DNA from: an uncultured Campylobacter sp.
GTDB taxonomy: Bacteria; Campylobacterota; Campylobacteria; Campylobacterales; Campylobacteraceae
Direction: 5' to 3'
Assembly (NCBI RefSeq): GCF_938015785.1
Contig: NZ_CALLWC010000011.1
Span: 1-64,000 of the forward strand
DNA length: 64,000 nucleotides
A program made the position numbers and the translations under genes. The notes under the pieces were generated by a model. That model ran no database searches and was not told where the DNA came from. It saw nothing but the letters and a program-made list of their open reading frames with translations. Shown piece after piece: positions 16,630-23,876 of this stretch (the first letter of the stretch is position 1; each line of letters begins with the position of its first letter).

Positions 16630-17280
16630 ATGGCTAACAACCGAGTTATAAAGATGCATTATGAGCTAAAAGACGGCAAAACCGGCGAAATTTTAGAGTC
16701 AAATTTAAACTCCGACCCAATCGCCTTTCTTAGTGGTAAGGATCAAATCATCCAAAAGCTGGAAGATGAAATTTTACATCTGCAAGCGGGCGAGAGCAAA
16801 ACGGTTCGCATAAGCCCGAGCGACGGAGTCGGCGAGTATAAAGAGGACGCCGTGCAGATCCTGCCTAAAGAGCAGTTTGCGGGCATCGACCTGGTCGTTG
16901 GTATGGAGCTTTTCGGCCAGGCGGAGGATGGCGCGACTACCCGCGTGAGCGTCAAAGCTATCGGCGAGCAGGACGTCACTATCGACTTTAATCACCCATT
17001 TGCGGGCAAGGAGCTGGAATTTAATATAAAGATCGTCGAGAATCGCGAAGCGACGGCAGATGAAATTCTTACTGGACAGCCGGAGGGCGCGCACAGCTGT
17101 GGCTGCGGACACAACCATCACCACGAGGGGCACGAGTGCTGCGGCGGACACGGACACGATCACGCAGAGGATCACGAGTGTTGCGGAGGTCATGGGCATG
17201 CAGACGGTCATGAATGCTGCGGGGGTCACGATCACGGAAAAGATCACGAATGCTGCGGCGGGCACCACCAAGAACATTAG
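16630..17280 (+). CDS. slyD: SlyD-type peptidyl-prolyl isomerase with extended His/Cys tail
   Basis: The 216-residue protein has an FKBP domain with the insert-in-flap layout of SlyD (residues 1-150: YELKDGKTGEILESN, GKDQIIQKLEDEI, FNHPFAGKELEF). A roughly 65-residue tail follows, made of HECCGGHGHD-like units, with four HECCGGH copies. SlyD folds proteins and delivers nickel to hydrogenase and urease maturation in other bacteria; the tail binds metal. The tail here is long and regular. RBS AGGAG precedes the ATG. The gene lies between cpoB and fabD as in C. jejuni. Confidence 0.95.
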   Translation: MANNRVIKMHYELKDGKTGEILESNLNSDPIAFLSGKDQIIQKLEDEILHLQAGESKTVRISPSDGVGEYKEDAVQILPKEQFAGIDLVVGMELFGQAEDGATTRVSVKAIGEQDVTIDFNHPFAGKELEFNIKIVENREATADEILTGQPEGAHSCGCGHNHHHEGHECCGGHGHDHAEDHECCGGHGHADGHECCGGHDHGKDHECCGGHHQEH

Positions 17281-17288
17281 GATTTTTT

Positions 17289-18233
17289 ATGAAATTTGCT
17301 TTTATCTTCCCAGGACAGGGCTGCCAAAGCGTAGGCATGGGCAGGGAGTTTTACGAAAACTCCGCCTCTGCGCGCGCGCTTTTGGATGGGGCTTCAGACT
17401 TTACGGGCATCGATTTTAAAAATTTACTGTTTGAACCTAACGACAAGCTCGACGTTTCGGAATTTACGCAGCCTGCGATTGCATTAAATTCCATGATGGC
17501 GCTTGCGGCGCTGCAAGAAAGAGCGGATCAAGAAAAGCTTAGCATCGCTCCGCAGTTTTTGCTCGGACATTCGCTGGGCGAGTTTAGTGCGCTAAGTGCT
17601 GCGGGAGGCATAGAGCCGAAGCAGATGCTAAAGCTAGTAAATATTCGCGGCAGGCTAATGCAGAGCGCCTGCGAGGGCAAAGGCGCCGGAATGATGGTGA
17701 TCTTGGCTCTTGCCGACGAGGCGGTCGAAAAAATTTGCGCGGATGCGACGAGCGCAGGCAAGCAGGTTTGGGCGGCGAATTATAACTGCGATGGACAGAT
17801 CGTGGTCGCTGGCAAAAAAGATGATCTGGCCGCACTCGAGAGCGAGTTTAAAGCCGCGGGCGCAAAGCGCGCGATGCTGCTAAATATGAGTGTCACAAGC
17901 CACTGCCCTATGCTAGGGAGTGCTAGCAACGAGCTTTTGAAATTTTTACGCCCCGCGCTAAAAGAGAGTTTCGCCCCCGTAGTCGCTAACGCCACGGCGC
18001 GAGTATACAGGACAAAATCCGAAGCGCTAGAGCTGCTGAAGGCCCAGCTTATTGGCCCTGTGCTTTACAAGCAAAGTATCAAAAATTACGAGGGCGAGGC
18101 GGACTGCTTCGTAGAGTTTGGCGCGACGGTTTTAAAAGGGATAAACAAAAAGATCACGCAGAAGCCGACCTTTAGCATCACGGATCTTGCGAGCCTAGAC
18201 GAGTTTGTAAAATTTGCAAAGGAGAATGGATGA
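17289..18233 (+). CDS. fabD: Malonyl-CoA-[acyl-carrier-protein] transacylase
   Basis: The 314-residue enzyme loads malonyl groups onto ACP for fatty-acid synthesis. I start at ATG 17289 (MKFAFIFPGQGCQSVGMG); the upstream extension of this frame overlaps slyD and is not family-like. The nucleophile motif GHSLG is at residues 93-97 (Ser95), with Arg near 117 (NIRGRLM) and His around 200 (VTSHCPML) completing the active site. It ends with a 4-base overlap with mtn. Confidence 0.96.
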   Translation: MKFAFIFPGQGCQSVGMGREFYENSASARALLDGASDFTGIDFKNLLFEPNDKLDVSEFTQPAIALNSMMALAALQERADQEKLSIAPQFLLGHSLGEFSALSAAGGIEPKQMLKLVNIRGRLMQSACEGKGAGMMVILALADEAVEKICADATSAGKQVWAANYNCDGQIVVAGKKDDLAALESEFKAAGAKRAMLLNMSVTSHCPMLGSASNELLKFLRPALKESFAPVVANATARVYRTKSEALELLKAQLIGPVLYKQSIKNYEGEADCFVEFGATVLKGINKKITQKPTFSITDLASLDEFVKFAKENG

Positions 18234-18928
18234 AAGTTGCGATCTTAGGCGCGATGCCCGAAGAGATCGAGCCGCTGCTATCTGCGCTGCGCGAAAGGGG
18301 CGTGAGCGTGGAAGCTATGGAGCACGCGAATAATAAATTCTACGCCGCTAAGCTTAACGGCCACGATCTCGTGATCGCGTATTCGAAGATCGGCAAGGTA
18401 AATTCCGCCCTGGCCGCTACGGTCATGATCGAGAGATTCGGCGCGCGCGCGCTCATTTTTACGGGCGTCGCGGGAGCTCTGAAGCGCGGCATTAAGATCG
18501 GCGAAATTTTATACGCCACCGCGCTCGTGCAGCACGATCTGGATATCACGGCGTTTGGGCATCCGCATGGATTCGTGCCCGGAAGTAAAATTTCGGTCCA
18601 AACCGACGCGAAGCTAAATTCTATCGCGCAAAGCGTCGCCGAGCAGCTAGGCATCACGCTAAAATCGGGCGTCATCGCTAGCGGCGATCAGTTCGTAAGC
18701 GGTGAGGAGCGCAAGAGCTGGATCGAGCGGACGTTTGATGCGAGCGCGGTCGAGATGGAGGGAGCGAGCGTAGCGCAGGTGTGCGACGCGCTGGGCGTGC
18801 CGTTTTGCGTGCTGCGCGCGATAAGCGACGAGGCGGGACACAAAGCCGAGTTCGATTTTGACGAGTTTATGGTAAAAAGCGCGCAAACGAGCGCAAATTT
18901 CGTCCTAAAAATGATCGAAAGGTTATGA
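18230..18928 (+). CDS. mtn: 5'-methylthioadenosine/S-adenosylhomocysteine nucleosidase, probably also aminodeoxyfutalosine nucleosidase
   Basis: The 232-residue protein opens MKVAILGAMPEEIEPLL, typical of Pfs/MTAN. It has the substrate motif SAVEMEGASVAQVC near residues 170-183 and the catalytic Asp in RAISDEAG. It cleaves MTA and SAH; in Campylobacter and Helicobacter the same enzyme also hydrolyses 6-amino-6-deoxyfutalosine in menaquinone synthesis. It overlaps fabD and the next gene by 4 bases on each side, forming a tight unit. Confidence 0.94.
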   Translation: MKVAILGAMPEEIEPLLSALRERGVSVEAMEHANNKFYAAKLNGHDLVIAYSKIGKVNSALAATVMIERFGARALIFTGVAGALKRGIKIGEILYATALVQHDLDITAFGHPHGFVPGSKISVQTDAKLNSIAQSVAEQLGITLKSGVIASGDQFVSGEERKSWIERTFDASAVEMEGASVAQVCDALGVPFCVLRAISDEAGHKAEFDFDEFMVKSAQTSANFVLKMIERL

Positions 18929-19674
18929 TAAACCTCTCCAAAAAACTACTTCGCCGCGTCGGACAAACCAACGCCAAATACAAGATGTTCGAGCGCGGCG
19001 ATAAAATTTTACTAGCTCTTAGCGGCGGCAAGGACAGCATGAGTCTTGCGCACGTGCTGAAGCACTTTCAAAGCGTAAGCCCGCTAGATTGGGAGTTTCG
19101 AGCCGTCACCGTCACCTACGGTATCGGCGAGGATCTGCGCGAGATAAGCGCCCATTTTAAAGAGCACGAGATCTCCTACGAGATAATCGATACTAAAATT
19201 TTTGAATTCGGCAAGGAAAAAATCCGCGCGAATACCACGTTTTGCAGCTTTTGCTCGCGTATGAGGCGCGGATACATCTACTCCTACGCGCTCGAACACG
19301 GCTTTAATAAGATCGCCATCGCCCACCACCTCGACGACGCCGCGGAGAGCTTTTTTATGAATTTCACCTTCAACGGCGCGCTGCGCACCCTCGCTCCGCG
19401 CTATGTCGCCGAAAACGGGCTTGTGATCATCCGCCCGTTCATTCTCACGCGCGAGCGCCAAATCGCCGCCTGTGCCAGAGATAACGAGCTTCCGATCATG
19501 CGCGAGGAGGATGTCTGCCCCGCGAGGCAATACGGCGGCAAGGAGCCTACCGCACGCGCCGCTACGAAAGAGCTTTTGGTGCAGTACGAAAAGGCCCATC
19601 CGAGGTTTTTTATCAGCCTGCAAGCCGCCTTCGCAAACATCCACGAAGATACCTTTTTCGAGCTCAAATTTTAA
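18925..19674 (+). CDS. ttcA: TtcA-like tRNA 2-thiocytidine synthetase (PP-loop ATPase)
   Basis: The 249-residue protein has a PP-loop SGGKDS at residues 33-38 and a Cys pair in TFCSFCSRMRRG near 109-118, the pattern of TtcA, which thiolates C32 of some tRNAs with an iron-sulfur cluster. A third Cys (EDVCPARQ) lies downstream where the family expects it. HHLDDAAESFFMN is the conserved mid segment. It overlaps mtn by 4 bases. Substrate is assigned by family only. Confidence 0.85.
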   Translation: MINLSKKLLRRVGQTNAKYKMFERGDKILLALSGGKDSMSLAHVLKHFQSVSPLDWEFRAVTVTYGIGEDLREISAHFKEHEISYEIIDTKIFEFGKEKIRANTTFCSFCSRMRRGYIYSYALEHGFNKIAIAHHLDDAAESFFMNFTFNGALRTLAPRYVAENGLVIIRPFILTRERQIAACARDNELPIMREEDVCPARQYGGKEPTARAATKELLVQYEKAHPRFFISLQAAFANIHEDTFFELKF

Positions 19675-20030
19675 AATTTTAAGCGGTTTGCGTTCTCCCC
19701 CCTTCCAAACGAATTCAAAGCGCGCAGTTCTTGCGATAACATGAATTTCGTACGCCTAGTTCGATTTTTTTTGGCTTGAATGAGCCTGACGCACGCAGAG
19801 CGGTTATCTTCCCCTGTGCTCGAATGAGCCGCGAGCTGCGGTGCGAGCGGTTGGCTTACTGCGTTTAAATTGCGGCGCGGGCGATTCGCTTCTGAGTCTG
19901 AGTTGTGCACGAGCCGCGGCGAATAGCTATCCCCCTGCGCCTAAGAAGCCGTGCGCGCGAGTAGTTGCTCCCTCTGCGCCCGATAAGCTACGAGATATAG
20001 TAGGTTGTGCGTTGCTGTATCTGTTTTTAC

Positions 20031-20050
20031 AAAACAGCCGCGGCTGTTTT
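20031..20050. repeat. Perfect 20-bp palindrome without a loop
   Basis: AAAACAGCCGCGGCTGTTTT reads the same on both strands. With no loop and no T run following it, it is a poorer terminator than operator candidate. Confidence 0.7.
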
Positions 20051-20138
20051 CGGTGCCGCACTTTCGTCTTGCTTCGGATATCGCCCGTGTCTAAGCGAGC
20101 TTTATGGGCGAGCGTTAGTGGCTTGCAAAGTTTGCGCG

Positions 20139-20216
20139 AAAGATAGTTGTAGAAATTCCATCTCAAAAAATGCTTTCGAAATTTAATCCCGTAAAATTTT
20201 AAAATTTTATCGGAGG
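20139..20216 (+). repeat. Direct repeat, copy 1 (about 76 bp, diverged)
   Basis: It begins AAAGATAGTTGTAGAAATT and ends with the CCCGTAAAATTTTAAAATTT block. Copy 2 at 20284-20358 follows the same order of words with scattered substitutions and small gaps. Confidence 0.55.
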
Positions 20217-20283
20217 CTTCCTTTTGGGCTGCGGACACGGATCTGATCTCTGCACGTCGTAAATTTAAACCGCCCGCTCCGCC

Positions 20284-20358
20284 AAAGATAGTTTTAGAAA
20301 TTTATTCCGGAAAATGTTTCAGAAATTTTACCCCGCAAAATTTTAAAATTTTAACGAA
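20284..20358 (+). repeat. Direct repeat, copy 2 (about 75 bp, diverged)
   Basis: It begins AAAGATAGTTTTAGAAATT and ends with CCGCAAAATTTTAAAATTTT. It lies 145 bases after the start of copy 1, pointing to a local tandem duplication followed by drift. Confidence 0.55.
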
Positions 20359-20582
20359 GCCGAATTTCCGCTCTCGTTTCATAAACGTTACATTTTGAAA
20401 TTTCGCCGCTCGCGACGACCTAAATTTCACGCCGCTTCAAAACTCCTCAAACCCTCCGCTGTCGCGCGCGCAGATCAAATTTTAAAATTTCGCACGCGCC
20501 GCATTGCTTCTCAAATTTACACACCGCGAAATTTTAACCGATTTTCGCTCCGAAATTTATGCCGCATTAACCGCCGCGGATA

Positions 20583-20588
20583 TATAAT
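20583..20588 (+). promoter_or_regulatory. Probable -10 box for the aldehyde dehydrogenase gene
   Basis: TATAAT, 31 bases before the ATG at 20620, in the sequence GGATATATAATAGCG. Confidence 0.6.
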
Positions 20589-20619
20589 AGCGAATGTCAT
20601 ATTTCACAAAGGAGTAAGC

Positions 20620-22086
20620 ATGGCTACAATCCAACCAAGCTATAAGCTTTTCATCGACGGCGAGTTTGTGGGTGCCGAAGGCGGCGCGAGCCTAGACGTT
20701 TTTAATCCCGCTACCGGCGAGAAAATTTCAAAGATCGCAGATGCTAGCAAGGCGGACGTCGATAGAGCGGTTGCCGCGGCTCGCAAGGCGTTTGAGAGCT
20801 TCCGTCGCACTAGCGTTTATGAGCGCAGCGCGCTGCTAAATAAGATCGCCGACGTCCTAGAGCAAAACGCCGAGTTCATCGCCACCGTAGAGACTATCGA
20901 CAACGGCAAGCCGATCCGCGAGACGCGCGCGGTCGACGTAGCGTGGTCGATCGAGCATTTCCGCTATTTTGCTGGCGTGATCTTGGGCGAGGAGGGCAGC
21001 GCGAATATGCTAAAAGAGCGCTATCTATCCGTCGTTTTGCGCGAGCCGATCGGCGTAGTAGGACAGATCGTGCCGTGGAATTTCCCGTTTTTGATGGGCG
21101 CATGGAAGCTCGCTCCGTTACTTGCCGCGGGCGATACGTGCGTATTTAAGCCAAGCTCCGAAACCAGCCTTAGCATTTTGGAGTTTATCCGCCTAATCGC
21201 GCCGCTACTTCCAAAGGGCGTCATCAACGTCGTAACCGGCAAGGGAAGCAAGGCAGGCGAGTTCGTCCGCACTCACAAAGGGCTCGATAAGCTCGCGTTT
21301 ACGGGCTCGACCGAGGTTGGCAGGGGCATCGCGCTAGCCGCAGCGCAAAAGATTATCCCTGCTACGCTTGAGCTTGGCGGCAAGAGCGCAAATATCATCT
21401 TTGACGATTGCGATTTCGACGTTGCGATCGACGGCGTGCAGCTGGGGATCCTTTTCAACCAAGGCCAAGTCTGCTGCGCGGGAAGTAGGATCTTCGTGCA
21501 GGAGGGTATCTACAATAAATTCGTGCCGGCGCTCGTGGAGAAATTTAAGCGCATCAAGGTGGGCGATCCGCTCGATCCGAACACCCAGATGGGATGCCAG
21601 ATCAACAAAAAGCAAGCCGATAAAATTTTAGAGTACGTAAAAATCGGCGTAGAGGAGGGCGCTAAGATCGCCGTGGGCGGCAAGCGACATAGCGCAGGAG
21701 AGGCTTTCGTCGAGCCTACGCTACTCGTGGACGTACGCAACGATATGCGCGTGGCGCAGGAGGAGATCTTCGGTCCCGTGGGCGTCGTGATTAAATTTAA
21801 AGATCAAGACGAGCTCGTCCGCATGGCAAACGACAGCCTCTACGGACTAGGCGGCGCCGTATTTACGCGCGACATCGCAAAAGCGCTCACGGTCGCACGC
21901 CTGCTTGAGACGGGTCGTGTGTGGGTCAATACCTACAACCAGATCCACGCCGGCGCGCCATTTGGCGGCTACAAAGAATCGGGCATCGGTCGCGAGACGC
22001 ACAAGATGATCCTGGATCACTACACCCAGACCAAAAACATCTACATCGACACGATCTCCAAACCGAGCGGCTTTTACGAGCAGTAA
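20620..22086 (+). CDS. NAD(P)-dependent aldehyde dehydrogenase
   Basis: A 488-residue member of the ALDH superfamily, oxidising an aldehyde to its acid. Catalytic parts are all visible: GPWNF-type motif QIVPWNFPFL (149-158), FTGSTEVGRG (228-236), the general base Glu in ELGGKS (251-256) and the nucleophile in NQGQVCC (Cys285/286). I place the start at ATG 20620 after AAAGGAG; the open frame runs 75 codons further upstream but that part is repeat-derived and not ALDH-like. It is closest in feel to the AldA/acetaldehyde or betaine-aldehyde group; substrate is not determinable from sequence. It stands alone, bounded by its own promoter and a strong terminator. Confidence 0.93.
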   Translation: MATIQPSYKLFIDGEFVGAEGGASLDVFNPATGEKISKIADASKADVDRAVAAARKAFESFRRTSVYERSALLNKIADVLEQNAEFIATVETIDNGKPIRETRAVDVAWSIEHFRYFAGVILGEEGSANMLKERYLSVVLREPIGVVGQIVPWNFPFLMGAWKLAPLLAAGDTCVFKPSSETSLSILEFIRLIAPLLPKGVINVVTGKGSKAGEFVRTHKGLDKLAFTGSTEVGRGIALAAAQKIIPATLELGGKSANIIFDDCDFDVAIDGVQLGILFNQGQVCCAGSRIFVQEGIYNKFVPALVEKFKRIKVGDPLDPNTQMGCQINKKQADKILEYVKIGVEEGAKIAVGGKRHSAGEAFVEPTLLVDVRNDMRVAQEEIFGPVGVVIKFKDQDELVRMANDSLYGLGGAVFTRDIAKALTVARLLETGRVWVNTYNQIHAGAPFGGYKESGIGRETHKMILDHYTQTKNIYIDTISKPSGFYEQ

Positions 22087-22112
22087 GGCTTAGCGCGGTA
22101 TTTCGGGCTACG

Positions 22113-22142
22113 TTTCGGGCGGTTTGCGCCGCCCGAAATTTT
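22113..22142 (+). terminator. Rho-independent terminator of the aldehyde dehydrogenase gene
   Basis: TTTCGGGCGG (22113-22122) pairs perfectly with CCGCCCGAAA (22129-22138) over a 6-base loop and runs into TTTT. It ends where the convergent lipoprotein gene stops. Confidence 0.85.
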
Positions 22143-22524
22143 ATTCTGCTTGACTCGATTGAGTATTTAATTTTAAGATTAATATAGGCTCATCATTTGG
22201 CGGTAAATTTTTATTTGCCAACCTTATGCCTTTATAAACATTTATTGTGATTTTAACATTTGGTATGTCGGTAACTTTTGAAAAATTATTTAAGAGCAAC
22301 TTTATATCATCATCTCTAGCGCCATAAATGTTTACTATGCTCTCATATCTATCGGTAATTTTTCCACAAGACCAAGAACCGCCTAGATGATTTAAATCTC
22401 TTATTCCTTCAAATATTATTTCTTCTGCTTTGTCGTTATACTGATTCCGACATTCCCTACCGTCGCAACCGAATAATATAAATGCGGCGACTATCAAAAA
22501 GAAACACTTTGTAAATTTCAGCAT
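22141..22524 (-). CDS. Small lipoprotein of unknown function, sister of the next gene
   Basis: The 127-residue protein has a lipoprotein signal (FFLIVAAFILFGC, Cys20) followed by CDGRECRNQYNDKA. It shares with the upstream neighbour the pattern FGCDG.ECRN.YN.KA, W.CG.I, a YG..DD..LL.N segment and IPNVKITI.VY. I do not recognise the family. The two are tandem duplicates with 10 bases between them. Base composition is clearly more AT-rich than the flanking genes, suggesting recent acquisition. Four Cys beyond the lipid Cys in the conserved start may form disulfides. Confidence 0.75.
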   Translation of the reverse strand: MLKFTKCFFLIVAAFILFGCDGRECRNQYNDKAEEIIFEGIRDLNHLGGSWSCGKITDRYESIVNIYGARDDDIKLLLNNFSKVTDIPNVKITINVYKGIRLANKNLPPNDEPILILKLNTQSSQAE

Positions 22525-22534
22525 TTCATTTTCC

Positions 22535-22891
22535 TTAATTTGATTTTGTGCCTAATTTTACGGTTAATATATTCTTGCTAAATGGTGGCGGAGTTTTGCC
22601 GCCCCATTTCCAATATCTCTCATAAACCGATATAGTAATTTTGACATTTGGAATTTGTGCCGCTTCTGCTACATTCTTTAATAAAGTTTCTAAATCATCG
22701 TTGCTAGGTCCGTAAAAATTTATGAAGTATTCATGGTTGTCAATAGACCCGCACGTCCAATCTCTATTTTCCTTATCCTTTAAATTATCAGTTATAATAG
22801 AAAACGCCTTATTATTGTATTCGTTGCGGCATTCATTACCGTCGCAGCCGAATAGAACAATCGCAAAAAATATTGTAACAAGAAATTTCAT
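22535..22891 (-). CDS. Small lipoprotein of unknown function, sister of the previous gene
   Basis: I start at the ATG at 22891 (MKFLVTIFFAIVLFGC), giving 118 residues with a clean lipobox (Cys16); the frame extends 19 codons further but that extension is not signal-like. It continues CDGNECRNEYNNKA and matches its neighbour through the same conserved blocks, ending with a variable tail. Function unknown. It is one of three AT-rich minus-strand genes that probably form an operon with the membrane protein gene upstream. Confidence 0.75.
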   Translation of the reverse strand: MKFLVTIFFAIVLFGCDGNECRNEYNNKAFSIITDNLKDKENRDWTCGSIDNHEYFINFYGPSNDDLETLLKNVAEAAQIPNVKITISVYERYWKWGGKTPPPFSKNILTVKLGTKSN

Positions 22892-22957
22892 GGCGAAATT
22901 AAAAAATCCGCCTGTTTTTATAGTTTGATAACTACGATAGCAACCCATTTTCGCTCC

Positions 22958-23428
22958 TCAGATAAAATCCATGTATTCGATATTTTTGTTACTCATTAAA
23001 ATTTTTAATTTTTCAAAATCTTCTTTTGTTATGTAACTTAAAGGCAAAATAATCGAGCTTAGATTAAGTACGATATTTGCCAAATTAAATTTTAGTTTTA
23101 AGCAAAGTGTTTCGCCTCCCGGCAGATATGCAAATGTAGCAATATATTTAATCTCATCATATTTTAGAATCCTTTGCCAAAAGATATATCTTACTATCAC
23201 TTTATCATCGTAGCACGCAATAAATTTAAAGCAATTCGGAATAACCGTCGTATAAAAAAGACCGATTAGCGTTATCCAGCCTACGATAGGCGCATAAGGC
23301 TTGTCAAGCATTATAAAAATAACGGCTATGCAAAATTGCAAAATTTTAACTATCGCATAAAAGGGTCCGTAAAAGTGCCTTGTCCTTTTTACGATTAGCA
23401 GCAGCTCGTCCGGTTTCGTATCGCTCAT
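22958..23428 (-). CDS. Membrane protein of unknown function (two membrane segments, PH-like soluble part)
   Basis: The 156-residue protein has two close hydrophobic segments (about residues 24-41, AIVKILQFCIAVIFIML, and 47-64, APIVGWITLIGLFYTTVI). A soluble part follows, starting CYDDKVIVRYIFWQRILKYDEIKYI, with the strand pattern seen in bacterial PH-like domains. I do not recognise a specific family. It heads the AT-rich minus-strand islet with the two lipoprotein genes. RBS AAGGATAT precedes the ATG. Confidence 0.7.
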   Translation of the reverse strand: MSDTKPDELLLIVKRTRHFYGPFYAIVKILQFCIAVIFIMLDKPYAPIVGWITLIGLFYTTVIPNCFKFIACYDDKVIVRYIFWQRILKYDEIKYIATFAYLPGGETLCLKLKFNLANIVLNLSSIILPLSYITKEDFEKLKILMSNKNIEYMDFI

Positions 23429-23655
23429 TTTATATCCTTGCTTGAATGTTGTATTACAGCTTTAAATTTAGCGCTAAATTCTATCTTTGCTACGCTTACG
23501 CAGCGTTTAAATTTAATCTCGCCACAGCTACGGCTAAATTTTAAAATTTCGAATCGCCGTTTAAAGAGCCGTCATCTGAGCGAGTGCGCGCAGGCGGCGT
23601 ATGCAAGAAATAAACTCGCGCTGTTTTATCGTGGGCCTTCGTCCGCATCAAGTCA

Positions 23656-23743
23656 TACCGAGCCGCGCCCAAGTCTCAAAACTCACGCGATTGCTAATTT
23701 TGCTATCGAGCCGCACCGAAGCCCGCACCCAAACTCGCGCGGC
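23656..23743 (+). repeat. Dispersed intergenic repeat, copy A (88 bp)
   Basis: It starts TACCGAGCCGCGCCCAAGTC and ends AAACTCGCGCGGC. It matches 25669-25754 with few substitutions and small indels. The unit is itself two related halves, each with the pattern CGAGCCGC then AAACTC(A/G)CGCG. Confidence 0.8.
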
Positions 23744-23845
23744 TTATGAACATCGCTCGGTAGAATTTTAAAATTTCATCTAGGCTAGCTCGCCACTCTG
23801 CGCAGACGCAGGCTCCGCTGCCGAGGAATTTAAACTTTGTTTTGC

Positions 23846-23851
23846 TATAAT
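23846..23851 (+). promoter_or_regulatory. Probable -10 box for the TPR-like lipoprotein gene
   Basis: TATAAT, 31 bases before the ATG at 23877, preceded by a T-rich stretch. Confidence 0.6.
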
Positions 23852-23876
23852 CGGGCTAAAATTGCGGAGGCCATCT

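Larger units (their letters stand above)
19675..20619. other. Long non-coding region with repeats before the aldehyde dehydrogenase gene
   Basis: No gene is supported over about 945 bases. The left half is GC-rich with loosely repeated phrases of the type GAATGAGCCGCGAGCTGCGG. The right half carries TAAAATTTTAAAATTTTA blocks. A 20-bp palindrome (20031-20050) and a pair of diverged direct repeats (20139-20216 and 20284-20358) are listed separately. Frames crossing the region have repeat-driven composition. Confidence 0.6.
23429..23876. other. Non-coding region containing repeat copy A and the promoter of the next gene
   Basis: No gene is supported. A 103-codon frame (23438-23749) is low-complexity and crosses the repeat. 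The stretch carries AAATTT words, the 88-bp repeat (23656-23743) and TATAAT at 23846-23851. Confidence 0.6.

Noticed and set aside
17060..17419. Frames opposite and beside the slyD His/Cys tail
   Set aside because: They are by-products of the tail repeat; slyD and fabD explain the sequence.
20395..20619. 75-codon N-terminal extension of the aldehyde dehydrogenase frame
   Set aside because: Composition is repeat-derived, it overlaps the TATAAT box, and the ATG at 20620 has a good RBS and a family-like start.
23438..23749. 103-codon plus-strand frame
   Set aside because: It crosses AAATTT words and the dispersed repeat, has no RBS and no recognisable protein features.
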